From: Caryophanales bacterium UBA1744 | GTDB lineage: Bacteria > Bacillota_I > Bacilli_A > RFN20 > CAG-826 | Direction: 5' to 3' | NCBI GenBank assembly: GCA_002314915.1 | Contig: DCHU01000041.1 | Span: 1-59,775, forward strand | Length of the DNA stretch: 59,775 nt | In this document: one piece after another, positions 45,426 to 52,614 of the stretch | Layout of the letters: every line of letters begins with the position of its first letter | How positions within the stretch are numbered: position 1 is the stretch's first letter | Notes under the pieces: model-generated | Databases searched by the model: none | Told to the model about the DNA's origin: nothing | What the model saw: only the letters and a program-made list of their open reading frames with translations | Translations under genes and position numbers: made by a program

Positions 45426-45620
45426 ATGGAAGAAAACAAGGAAATGTCATTCGAATGCAAGCTCGCTAGACTTCAGGAAATCGTCAGAAGTGTAGAGGGT
45501 GGCACACTCTCAATCGATGAGTCCATGAAACTCTATGAAGAGGGCAAGAAACTCATCAAAGAACTCAACGAAACACTCGATGAAGCTACTAAAACAGTGG
45601 CAGAAGTGGTTGCTGAGTAA
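45426..45620 (+). CDS. xseB: Exodeoxyribonuclease VII small subunit
   Basis: 64 aa, helical and acidic. FECKLARLQEIVRSVEGGTLSIDESMKLYEEGKKLI is the family core; the small subunits coat the coiled coil of XseA. AAGGAG precedes the ATG. Starts 11 nt after xseA. Followed by a nested palindrome and a terminator. Confidence 0.94.
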   Translation: MEENKEMSFECKLARLQEIVRSVEGGTLSIDESMKLYEEGKKLIKELNETLDEATKTVAEVVAE

Positions 45621-45634
45621 GTAGAGAATTAGTA

Positions 45635-45706
45635 CTTTTGTAGTCGTTTCACGGAATTGATTAGTTGCGATAATAACTAACTTTCCTAAATTTGTGAAAC
45701 TAAAAG
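45635..45706. repeat. Nested palindrome downstream of xseB
   Basis: Three pairs of arms nest around one centre: CTTTT...AAAAG (45635-45639/45702-45706), GTTTCAC/GTGAAAC (45646-45652/45694-45700), GGAA/TTCC (45653-45656/45683-45686) and TTAGTT/AACTAA (45661-45666/45675-45680). There is no T-run, and a separate terminator follows, so this is not simply the operon end. Preceded by an AATTAGTACTTTTGTAGT motif shared with other gaps. Confidence 0.55.
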
Positions 45707-45711
45707 CATTT

Positions 45712-45749
45712 AAGTGGTTTATCAAAAATGGTGACCACTTTTTGTTTTA
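45712..45749 (+). terminator. Intrinsic terminator of nusB-xseAB
   Basis: AAGTGGT (45712-45718) / ACCACTT (45734-45740), followed by TTTTGTTTT. Confidence 0.75.
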
Positions 45750-45776
45750 CCCCTTCCAAATGTCTCTTAAGATGAT

Positions 45777-45805
45777 TTGTTAACATAATATTTAAGGAGT
45801 ATAAT
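45777..45805 (+). promoter_or_regulatory. Promoter of dinB-xerD
   Basis: TTGTTA (45777-45782), 17-nt spacer, TATAAT (45800-45805), 6 nt to the ATG at 45812. An AAGGAG lies inside the spacer and so cannot be in the message if this promoter is used. Confidence 0.7.
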
Positions 45806-45811
45806 TGGCTT

Positions 45812-47005
45812 ATGAGCAAAATTATCATGCACATAGACCTCAATGCATTCTTTGCAACAGCCGAGGAAATTCGTGACCCATCATTGGTTGGAAAGCCAGT
45901 TATCGTGGGCGGACACGGATCTCGTTCGGTCGTTTCAACATGCAACTACGAGGCACGTAAATACGGTGTGCATTCCGCTATGCCAATCTACCAGGCAAGA
46001 CAACTCTGTCCAAATGGCGTTTACCTTGACGGTGACTATCATTATTACTCGATGCTCTCTCGTTCGTTCTTCGCGTATCTATCTAAATATTCAAGCGTAA
46101 TAGAGAAGGCTTCTATTGACGAAGGTTTTGTTGATATGACAAAAGCCTTAAAAGGAGTGGAAGATCCTGTTGCGTATCTCACTGATTTGCAAAATGGATT
46201 ACTCGAACAAATCGGGCTCAAGTGCTCTATCGGCATTGCTCCAACCAAATTCTTAGCCAAGATGGCAAGCGACATGAAGAAGCCGATGGGACTAACAATC
46301 ATCAGAAGAAGAGACATCAAGAAGATGCTATACCCACTCCCGATTGAAGACTTTTTCGGAATTGGAAAGAAGACATCGCCTCGCCTGAGAGCCATTGGCG
46401 TCGCTACCATTGGCGACCTTGCCAAGAAGATTGAAGAGAAGGATCCAGTCATCGAGAGAATGCTCGGTGATCGACTATCGACAGTTGACGAATGGATACA
46501 CGGATACGGCAGCGATGTCGTCGATACAGAGCCTTGGGATCCTAAGTCATGTGGTCATGCAGAAACATTCGCATATGACACAGACGATATGGATGAAGTG
46601 GAGTTAAAACTCTCTGAACTCGCAAAATGGGTATCTCAGGACTGCAAAAAAGACGGCAAAAAAGGTAAGACTGTCCAGCTAGTGGTCAAAGATTCGGGGT
46701 TTAAGAGCCACAATAAATCGGTTTCCCTACGGGAACCTTCAAATGAATTCGAGGTTATCTATAACACCGCGGTCGATTTATACGAGAAATACTATTCCAA
46801 GACGATGGTTAGACTAATCGGGGTCACTCTTCAGAATTTGATCAACCCAAAAGATGAGGATATCCAAATGAGTCTCTTCAATTATGAGGAATATGAGAAA
46901 GAAGACGAGACGAGACTTCTCATCAATGACTTAAATAGAAAGATGAAGAAGACTGCGCTCGTGCGTGCAAAGGAGGTTAAGAAAGATGGCAATAGACATA
47001 AGTGA
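45812..47005 (+). CDS. dinB: Y-family DNA polymerase IV
   Basis: 397 aa. Error-prone translesion polymerase. Seen: MHIDLNAFFATAEE with the first metal Asp, SVVSTCNYEARKYGVHSAMP, KASIDEGFVDMT with the second Asp-Glu pair, the thumb helix-hairpin-helix region FFGIGKKTSPRLRAIGVATIGDLA, and the little-finger domain. Standard length. xerD starts 20 nt before its end, so the two are co-expressed. No LexA-type operator was recognised upstream. Confidence 0.94.
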   Translation: MSKIIMHIDLNAFFATAEEIRDPSLVGKPVIVGGHGSRSVVSTCNYEARKYGVHSAMPIYQARQLCPNGVYLDGDYHYYSMLSRSFFAYLSKYSSVIEKASIDEGFVDMTKALKGVEDPVAYLTDLQNGLLEQIGLKCSIGIAPTKFLAKMASDMKKPMGLTIIRRRDIKKMLYPLPIEDFFGIGKKTSPRLRAIGVATIGDLAKKIEEKDPVIERMLGDRLSTVDEWIHGYGSDVVDTEPWDPKSCGHAETFAYDTDDMDEVELKLSELAKWVSQDCKKDGKKGKTVQLVVKDSGFKSHNKSVSLREPSNEFEVIYNTAVDLYEKYYSKTMVRLIGVTLQNLINPKDEDIQMSLFNYEEYEKEDETRLLINDLNRKMKKTALVRAKEVKKDGNRHK

Positions 47006-47873
47006 TGCAATTGATTTGTTCTTTCAGCACCTCGTTGTCGAAAAAAGCGTGGAGAAGACCACAATCGCAAATTACGCTGAAGACCTCAAGATGTTCTTTA
47101 AAATGCGTCCAGATGCCCAAACAACTGATGATTTATACGCTAGAGACATAGAAGACTACATCAAATTCGCAGATGGACAAGGATTGGCAACATCCACAAT
47201 CCTTAGACGTATCAGCGCCATCCGCAGTTTCTACGTTTTCTTATCGGGCGAAGGCTATATCACCGAGGAGATAAAGAAATTCGATTCACCAAAGATGCCA
47301 AAGAGACTTCCAACGGTCTTGACGATTGAAGAAGTGGAGACTCTATTAGAGATGCCAGACATCACAAGCGATTCTGGAACGAGAGATAGAGCCATGCTTG
47401 AAATCATGTACGCTACGGGCCTTCGTGTATCTGAATTATGTGAATTGAAAATGGGCGAGGTTAACTTCCAATCCCGAATCATTACCATTATTGGCAAAGG
47501 CAATAAACAGAGAAGCGTGCCTGTATCCGATTTCGCGTTGCAGTATTTGGGCAATTATGTCCATTTAGTTAGAAGACGTAATCCAGGAAGGGATACAAAG
47601 TATGTATTCCTCAATAGAGAGGGAAAACCAATCTCCCGCCAATACTTCTTCAAACAAGTTAAGAAATACGCTGCAATGGCCGGAATCGATGCTGAAATAT
47701 CGCCTCACACATTAAGGCATTGCTTCGCAACTCACCTACTTGAGCAAGGTGCCGAGCTTAGAGCGGTCCAGGAAATGCTTGGACATACCAATCTAGCGAC
47801 CACACAAATCTATACCGAAGTATCTACAAAACGTATTACAAGTGCTTATGATTTGTTAATGGGAAGAAAATAG
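46986..47873 (+). CDS. xerD: XerD-type tyrosine recombinase
   Basis: 295 aa from the ATG at 46986, behind AGGAGG and inside the dinB end; an earlier in-frame start at 46965 lacks a site. The N-terminal SAM-like core-binding domain is followed by the catalytic domain with the full set R147 (ATGLRVSEL), K171 (GKGNK), H241-x-x-R244 (HTLRH), H267 (LGHTNL) and Y276 (TQIYTEV). Length and lack of extra domains fit housekeeping XerC/D rather than a phage integrase. These enzymes resolve chromosome dimers at dif with FtsK. A dif-like site lies 1.8 kb downstream. Whether XerC is encoded elsewhere or this protein acts alone is not known. Confidence 0.93.
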   Translation: MAIDISDAIDLFFQHLVVEKSVEKTTIANYAEDLKMFFKMRPDAQTTDDLYARDIEDYIKFADGQGLATSTILRRISAIRSFYVFLSGEGYITEEIKKFDSPKMPKRLPTVLTIEEVETLLEMPDITSDSGTRDRAMLEIMYATGLRVSELCELKMGEVNFQSRIITIIGKGNKQRSVPVSDFALQYLGNYVHLVRRRNPGRDTKYVFLNREGKPISRQYFFKQVKKYAAMAGIDAEISPHTLRHCFATHLLEQGAELRAVQEMLGHTNLATTQIYTEVSTKRITSAYDLLMGRK

Positions 47874-47886
47874 ACTAATATATAGG

Positions 47887-47902
47887 GCGTTATAAATAAC
47901 GC
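47887..47902. repeat. Perfect palindrome upstream of deoB
   Basis: GCGTTATAAATAACGC: 7-bp arms around AA, overlapping a possible -10 (TATAAA) and ending 12 nt before the deoB start. Candidate operator; no T-run follows. Confidence 0.45.
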
Positions 47903-47914
47903 AGGGTTATTTTT

Positions 47915-49117
47915 ATGAATTACAAGAAATACAAGAGAGTATTCCTCATTGTTGCAGACTCAGCAGGCATCGGCGAAGAACCGGATGCAGCTCTTTTCGA
48001 TGATGTAGGAACAAATACATGGGCTCATACAGCTGAGGCTGTTGGTGGTCTCGATGTTCCAGTTATGGAATCCATGGGTATTGGCGAGCTTGCCGATATC
48101 AAAGGCGTCAAACCGGTTCACGATCATCCAAACGCTTTCTCTATGAGATTGCGTGAGATGTCCAATGGCAAAGACACAATGACAGGTCACTGGGAAATGA
48201 TGGGCGTTTACACAACAAAACCATTCGTCACATTCACCGATACAGGATTCCCTAAAGAACTCATGGATGAGCTTGAGGCAAGAACTGGTCATAAGTTAAT
48301 CGGTAACTATTCATCCAGCGGAACTGAGATTCTCGTTAAGTTGGGCGAAGAGCAGAAGAGAGATAATTCTCTTATCGTTTATACATCTGCAGATTCGGTT
48401 CTCCAAATTGCCGCTCACGAAGAAACAACCGGCGTTAAAGAACTCTATAGATGCTGCGAAATCGCTAGAGAGATTTGCATGAAGCCTGAATGGTATCTTG
48501 GACGAATTATCGCTAGACCATTCGTCGGCGAGGACAAGAACTCATTCAAGAGAACACCTAATAGACACGACTACGCATTATCCCCATCTGTCAAAACCGA
48601 TATGGATATCTTAAAGGACAACGGATACATGACATCATGCGTTGGTAAGATTTCAGATATCTTCAATGGCGCAGGCGTCACAAAGACAGTCAAGACAGTC
48701 TCCAATATGGATGGCATGGATAAGACAATCGAGCAGGTCAAGAATGACGAGTGGACCGGAATGTGTTTCGTAAACCTCGTCGAGTTCGACTCCGAATACG
48801 GACACAGAAGAAATCCTCAAGGCTACGCAAAGGCGTTAGAGGAATTCGATGTGAGACTCGGCGAACTCATCAAGGTTATGAGAGAAGATGATGTCCTCAT
48901 GATTACAGCTGACCACGGAAACGATCCAACCTATAAAGGAACTGACCATACAAGAGAGAAGGTTCCATTCCTCGTTTATTCTCCATCAATCAAGAACGGT
49001 AAGTATCTTGAGGAAGGCGCAAGCTTCGGAGACATCGGCGCGACAATCCTTGATAACTTTGGATTAGCAGTGGAGTCACCGCTCATCGGTTCGATCATCA
49101 AAGAAATCAACGAGTAA
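47915..49117 (+). CDS. deoB: Phosphopentomutase
   Basis: 400 aa. It interconverts (deoxy)ribose-1- and -5-phosphate, linking nucleoside breakdown to the pentose pathway. Alkaline-phosphatase-fold metalloenzyme: VADSAGIGEEPDAALFDDVGTNTWAH at the N-terminus, GKDTMTGHWEMMG, and TADHGNDPTYKGTDHTREKVP with metal ligands. It would work with Pdp (6056-7360) and transketolase. It is the last rightward gene before the gene-orientation switch and is followed by a terminator. Confidence 0.96.
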   Translation: MNYKKYKRVFLIVADSAGIGEEPDAALFDDVGTNTWAHTAEAVGGLDVPVMESMGIGELADIKGVKPVHDHPNAFSMRLREMSNGKDTMTGHWEMMGVYTTKPFVTFTDTGFPKELMDELEARTGHKLIGNYSSSGTEILVKLGEEQKRDNSLIVYTSADSVLQIAAHEETTGVKELYRCCEIAREICMKPEWYLGRIIARPFVGEDKNSFKRTPNRHDYALSPSVKTDMDILKDNGYMTSCVGKISDIFNGAGVTKTVKTVSNMDGMDKTIEQVKNDEWTGMCFVNLVEFDSEYGHRRNPQGYAKALEEFDVRLGELIKVMREDDVLMITADHGNDPTYKGTDHTREKVPFLVYSPSIKNGKYLEEGASFGDIGATILDNFGLAVESPLIGSIIKEINE

Positions 49118-49130
49118 CCAATTACATTGA

Positions 49131-49157
49131 GACAGGCGTAAATGCTTGTCTTTTTTT
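49131..49157 (+). terminator. Intrinsic terminator after deoB
   Basis: GACAGGC (49131-49137) / GCTTGTC (49144-49150) with one G-T pair, then seven T. Confidence 0.85.
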
Positions 49158-49649
49158 ATGTCAATTTAAAATGACATTCAATACTATAAAAAGAATAATT
49201 GGAAATAAAAGAAACTCAAAGAGCATTGAAGTCAATAACAGCTGAAATTCATACTGTATCAAGCATTACCAATCAACCTGGACAAGCCTAGCCAAACAGA
49301 GGAAAGAGAATCTAGAGTATGGTGAGTCGATCCACGAGAGAACCAAGGTAGACCAACGCGTAAACAAAACAGGGAAGCAAATAATTTCGAAACATATGGT
49401 TAGAAATCACATTCTTGTTTATCCGAGTTGATAATCGAATGCGATGAATGGGCCATTGTAATTGGATAGAAAACATAAAAACAGCCGCAGAGTCCAGAAG
49501 GGGTTGAATTTAGCCATATTTAGAATTAGTAATGAATTAGTAGTTTTATTATATGTGTGGAAAACCGTAAATTTCGGTGGTAAACCTATGCGAGTAACTA
49601 TATGTGCATAAATAGATATATAGATAATAACGCTCTTTTTCTATATATT
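49158..49649. other. Non-coding gap at the gene-orientation switch (left part)
   Basis: About 490 bp without a supportable gene. The base composition differs from flanking genes. A plus-strand frame from ATG 49171 is broken by a stop after 24 codons, then stays open to about 49432 without a start or ribosome-binding site; a decayed gene is possible but unproven. The tandem AATTAGTAATG-AATTAGTAGTTTT lies at 49524-49547. From 49600 on the sequence is very AT-rich with overlapping palindromes (ATAGATATATAG, CTATATATT). Confidence 0.5.
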
Positions 49650-49677
49650 GGTTAACATAATGGTCATTATGCGTATC
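49650..49677 (-). other. dif: Putative dif site (Xer recombination site, chromosome terminus)
   Basis: 28 bp with the 11+6+11 plan of dif. Read on the minus strand: arm GATACGCATAA, centre TGACCA, arm TTATGTTAACC. From memory, E. coli dif has arms GGTGCGCATAA and TTATGTTAAAT, so each arm matches at 9 of 11 positions and both keep the inner CATAA/TTATG. The site lies between two terminators, exactly where genes switch from rightward to leftward, with xerD 1.8 kb away. Similarity and context are seen; recombination activity is inferred. Confidence 0.82.
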
Positions 49678-49690
49678 TATGCATATTTAA

Positions 49691-49715
49691 AGAAAAACAC
49701 CAGTGGAAGCTGGTG
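49691..49715 (-). terminator. Intrinsic terminator of the parE-rsfS operon
   Basis: On the minus strand CACCAG-CTTCCA-CTGGTG (49698-49715) is followed by a T-run. Confidence 0.85.
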
Positions 49716-49730
49716 CTTAACTACTAACTA

Positions 49731-50072
49731 CTAACGAGATTTCTTGCTCTCTGAGTGAGCTACCACTGCTTGCAAGTCGATCTCTCTCCTCTTGTATTCG
49801 GTGAATAAATGGATGATTACGCTGCCCTCGTCTACAATGACCCACTGTGACTCTGGGGTACCTGTAATTGACTTGATTTCGAATCCAGCCTTTGCGTATT
49901 CCTCGTCCAATGCATCTGACCAACCGCCCAAAGCTCTTTCACTTGGACATGTTGCGATCACGTAATAATCAGCGAATGGCGTGATGTTCGCGACGTTGAT
50001 TACCTCAACATCTTCCGCACCTTTATCTGTTAATGTCTTCTTTGCTATGTTTACTTCTTTTGGGTATGCCAT
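49731..50072 (-). CDS. rsfS: Ribosomal silencing factor RsfS
   Basis: 113 aa. It binds uL14 on the 50S subunit and blocks subunit joining when nutrients are short. Family landmarks: AKKTLTDKGAEDVEVINVANITPFADYYVIATCPSERALGGWSDAL, SQWVIVDEGSVIIHLFTEYKRREIDLQ (the usual W..D.G..VVH.F....R..Y.LE). One base separates it from nadD-yqeK. Stop codons are repeated (TAGTAG) at its end. It is the last gene of the minus-strand operon and faces the dif-like site. Confidence 0.94.
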   Translation of the reverse strand: MAYPKEVNIAKKTLTDKGAEDVEVINVANITPFADYYVIATCPSERALGGWSDALDEEYAKAGFEIKSITGTPESQWVIVDEGSVIIHLFTEYKRREIDLQAVVAHSESKKSR

Positions 50073-50073
50073 G

Positions 50074-51171
50074 TTAATCTCCTAAATAATAATCTCTACA
50101 TTCTTGTGTCAATTTATTCTGTACTCCTAGAGGTTTGTCATCTAGGAATTTCATATTCTCTTTCAAGACGTACAAGAATCCTTCCTCGTAGTCTTCTTCA
50201 CACGCTCTAATCATGTCACTTGAGTCGTAGCCGCGTGTTGGCTCGATCTTGTCTGCTGAGTAGATAATCTTCTCTAACGAGCTCATCTCTGCTCGTCCCG
50301 TACAATGGAACTCAATCGCATTCAGGACGTCCTCATCAGTGACTCCGAATAGTTCTTCCGCCATGTAGCGGCCAACCCATTGATGCAATGAGTATTCCGG
50401 ATAGTCTTTATACTCAGGGTAATTCTCTTCGATGATCGCCCTGGCTTCTTCCTCGTGAGTTGATTTGCCGAGGTCATGCAAGAGACCAGTGATCAAGGCT
50501 TTCTCGCCCATCTCAATTGAAATCTGCTTTGCGATGTTATAGGCCGTCATCGCCACCGACTCAGAATGTTTGAGTCTAGCTGGCTTGATATGTTTCTCTA
50601 ACTCTTTTACGAAATAGAGATGGTTGTCGATGATGTACGAATATACGCTGACAGGTATATCCATAAAATTAAGACCGCGCACGCGCGTAGATGATACTGA
50701 GCCTGACTCTAAGAAATTGAGCGATTCCATATGGAACTTCTCAACGTTCTCCATATTGATGTCGAAACCTGGCCTGTTCGAGAAGATTACAGTCGCCAAA
50801 CTGGCTATTTCATCGCTCTGACGCCATTTATCGAACTGGTTGACCTGGTCCGCGCCGATTAGGAAGTAAATCTTTCTACCTGGATACATTGCGCAGAATT
50901 CTTTTACGGTATCTATTGAATATGAGAAATCGCCGTCTCTATCGAGTTCCGTCCTCGAGATGGAGAATCTCTCATTGCAAGTCTCCGCAAGCGCAAGAGA
51001 CAGCATATTCAGTCTGTCTTCCTCAGATTCGTTAACGGTCTTCCATCTTGGGGTCTTAGCGAGAACGAAAACGACATCGGCGTCATATTTCTCCGATGCG
51101 GTATTCGCAATTCTAAGATGTCCATTATGGATTGGGTCAAACGATCCTCCAAAGATGACTAATGGTTTCAT
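50074..51171 (-). CDS. nadD: NadD-YqeK fusion: nicotinate-nucleotide adenylyltransferase plus HD hydrolase
   Basis: 365 aa. Residues 1 to about 190 form NadD: IFGGSFDPIHNGHLRIA with the HxGH nucleotidyltransferase motif, IGADQVNQFDKWRQ, and SSTRVRG. Residues about 195-365 form an HD-domain protein like YqeK: KHSESVAMTAYNIAK, GLLHDLGKSTH, EYSLHQWVG, IEFHCTGRAEMSSLEKIIYSADKIEPTR. YqeK-type enzymes cleave Ap4A symmetrically. In most Bacillota these are two adjacent genes; here they are one chain, and no frameshift is implied. It makes the NAD precursor NaAD and may also hydrolyse dinucleoside polyphosphates. Confidence 0.92.
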   Translation of the reverse strand: MKPLVIFGGSFDPIHNGHLRIANTASEKYDADVVFVLAKTPRWKTVNESEEDRLNMLSLALAETCNERFSISRTELDRDGDFSYSIDTVKEFCAMYPGRKIYFLIGADQVNQFDKWRQSDEIASLATVIFSNRPGFDINMENVEKFHMESLNFLESGSVSSTRVRGLNFMDIPVSVYSYIIDNHLYFVKELEKHIKPARLKHSESVAMTAYNIAKQISIEMGEKALITGLLHDLGKSTHEEEARAIIEENYPEYKDYPEYSLHQWVGRYMAEELFGVTDEDVLNAIEFHCTGRAEMSSLEKIIYSADKIEPTRGYDSSDMIRACEEDYEEGFLYVLKENMKFLDDKPLGVQNKLTQECRDYYLGD

Positions 51172-51455
51172 AAAACGATCTTTGGGTGTTTGTTATTTCT
51201 CTTGAACAATAAAATTGTTCTTCCGATGATGGCGACAAGTTCAGACTTGGTGAGTTTTGTGATTTCAGCTGCAAGGTCTTTGGTCTCTTCGCCCTGTGTG
51301 TTCAAAATGCGGATCTTGATAAGCTCATGAGCCTCAAGTCCGTTATTGATTGCTTCGATTGTTGTATCTTTGAGTTCGCCTTTGCCAAGAATGACCGTTG
51401 GGTTCAATCCGTTGGCGAGGCTCTTAAGTGTTGCTCTATTTTTTGGTGTTAGCAT
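51168..51455 (-). CDS. yhbY: YhbY/YqeI-type CRM-domain RNA-binding protein
   Basis: 95 aa, a single CRM domain: MLTPKNRATLKSLANGLNPT, VILGKGEL with the family's GxxG-like loop, EAHELIKIRILN and ELVAIIGRTILLFKRN. The family associates with pre-50S particles. It overlaps yqeH by 20 nt and nadD by 4 nt. In Bacillus aroE lies between yqeH and this gene; it is missing here. Confidence 0.92.
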   Translation of the reverse strand: MLTPKNRATLKSLANGLNPTVILGKGELKDTTIEAINNGLEAHELIKIRILNTQGEETKDLAAEITKLTKSELVAIIGRTILLFKRNNKHPKIVL

Positions 51456-52599
51456 TTTTGTTTACCTTTGCTCTAGATCCGTAGACTCCGATGCCTTTAT
51501 AGACATAGATACGGAATGTTTGATTATTTCCTTTAAAGGAAATCCAGCCTAAGCCTGAGATGCCGATGTCTCTCATGCCTTCCTGTGTGACGTTGACGTC
51601 AAAGACATCGAAATCCTTAAGTCCCTCGATTTCTTTGATGGTTGGTCTGATTGTTTTCTTGTGGATCTTTTCCATCCAATGTTTATCGATGTGGTGTCCA
51701 CCCTGAATCTCAGCATCGACTTTCTCAGCGCAGTAGACATCGATATCGGTTGATTTGCCACCGATTAAGTCAATGCGGCATAAACCGCCCAAGAATAAGG
51801 CATTCCCTAAGGAAAGATGCTTTCTTCTGACTCTGAAATCCTTCTGAGGGAACAATCCTTTTCTGAATGTGTCATCTCCGACGCTCATGAATGAGTTGGC
51901 CTCTTCGAACGCTTCGGTGGAATACATGCTTGAGGATGAGTCAAGAGGGATTCTGACGACTTCCATCTCGGTGCCTCTGTATTTTCTTGTGACAACGGTT
52001 CTTGTGGACATGTTGACGTAGTCAGCAAGGAACTTTCTTGTGAATGTTTCAAGAGGAGAAATCGTTGATCCGATGAGATAGACGTCATGTCTTGCTCTCT
52101 TCTCATTAATCTTTTCCTTGAGAACCTTCATTGATTCAGCGTTCAAGTCGGTGACGATGACGTCATCGCGAGTAACTCTGATGCGGTATGTTCTAAACTG
52201 ATGAGCGATATACTCTTCTTTATCGATTCTGTTGCCTTTGGCAAATTTTGGATTATGCATTCTTGCAACAATGAGGATGTTCTGGTGTTCGATGATATCG
52301 GCGACCTCGACAGGAATAGAGTACTCAAACGAGAATGTATCGATGAAGTAGACGATTAAAGCGTCGGTCGCCCTGGCGTCTTTGAGAATCTTGATTAAAT
52401 CCTTTGAGGCGTGGATTGAGTTTGGCGAGGCTGAATAATGCGAAGCCTTATAGCAGTCGTCGCAGAAAACAATGTCGTTCAATGACTTTGTCTTGAGGAC
52501 TTTCGGGTCAATGTAGTGTTCAACGTTCTTGTCTTCGGTTTGAAGAATTCCGCCGCATCTTGAGCAACGGCAGACGGTTGTTGTGATGATTGAGCTCAT
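51436..52599 (-). CDS. yqeH: YqeH-like ribosome-assembly protein with degenerated GTPase motifs
   Basis: 387 aa, full length. The N-terminal zinc finger is kept (C12-x2-C15, C46-x2-C49), as are the ATDALIVYFIDTFSFEYS strand, VYLIG, RIPLDSSSSMY, the LFLGGLCRIDLIGG region and the C-terminal GISGLGWISF. In Bacillus YqeH, a circularly permuted GTPase for 30S assembly, G4 is NKxD, G1 is GxTNVGKST and G3 is DTPG. Here the matching places read ARMH (112-115), GSTISPLET (177-185) and STEA (227-230). No nucleotide-binding motif remains, yet the frame is intact and the operon position is conserved. It is therefore probably a scaffold-type homologue. Confidence 0.85.
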   Translation of the reverse strand: MSSIITTTVCRCSRCGGILQTEDKNVEHYIDPKVLKTKSLNDIVFCDDCYKASHYSASPNSIHASKDLIKILKDARATDALIVYFIDTFSFEYSIPVEVADIIEHQNILIVARMHNPKFAKGNRIDKEEYIAHQFRTYRIRVTRDDVIVTDLNAESMKVLKEKINEKRARHDVYLIGSTISPLETFTRKFLADYVNMSTRTVVTRKYRGTEMEVVRIPLDSSSSMYSTEAFEEANSFMSVGDDTFRKGLFPQKDFRVRRKHLSLGNALFLGGLCRIDLIGGKSTDIDVYCAEKVDAEIQGGHHIDKHWMEKIHKKTIRPTIKEIEGLKDFDVFDVNVTQEGMRDIGISGLGWISFKGNNQTFRIYVYKGIGVYGSRAKVNKNANTKK

Positions 52600-52614
52600 A
52601 TAAGACTCCTTTCT

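Noticed and set aside
46986..47873. Phage or integron integrase
   Set aside because: Size, domain make-up, co-transcription with dinB and the absence of att repeats or phage genes fit a housekeeping Xer protein.
49171..49432. Decayed protein gene on the plus strand in the terminus gap
   Set aside because: A 24-codon frame, a stop, then 60 open codons without start or site is within chance, and no family was recognised.
49419..49517. 32-codon minus-strand ORF starting MAKFNPFW
   Set aside because: No ribosome-binding site or promoter at the right distance and no recognisable family; hydrophobic content alone is not enough.
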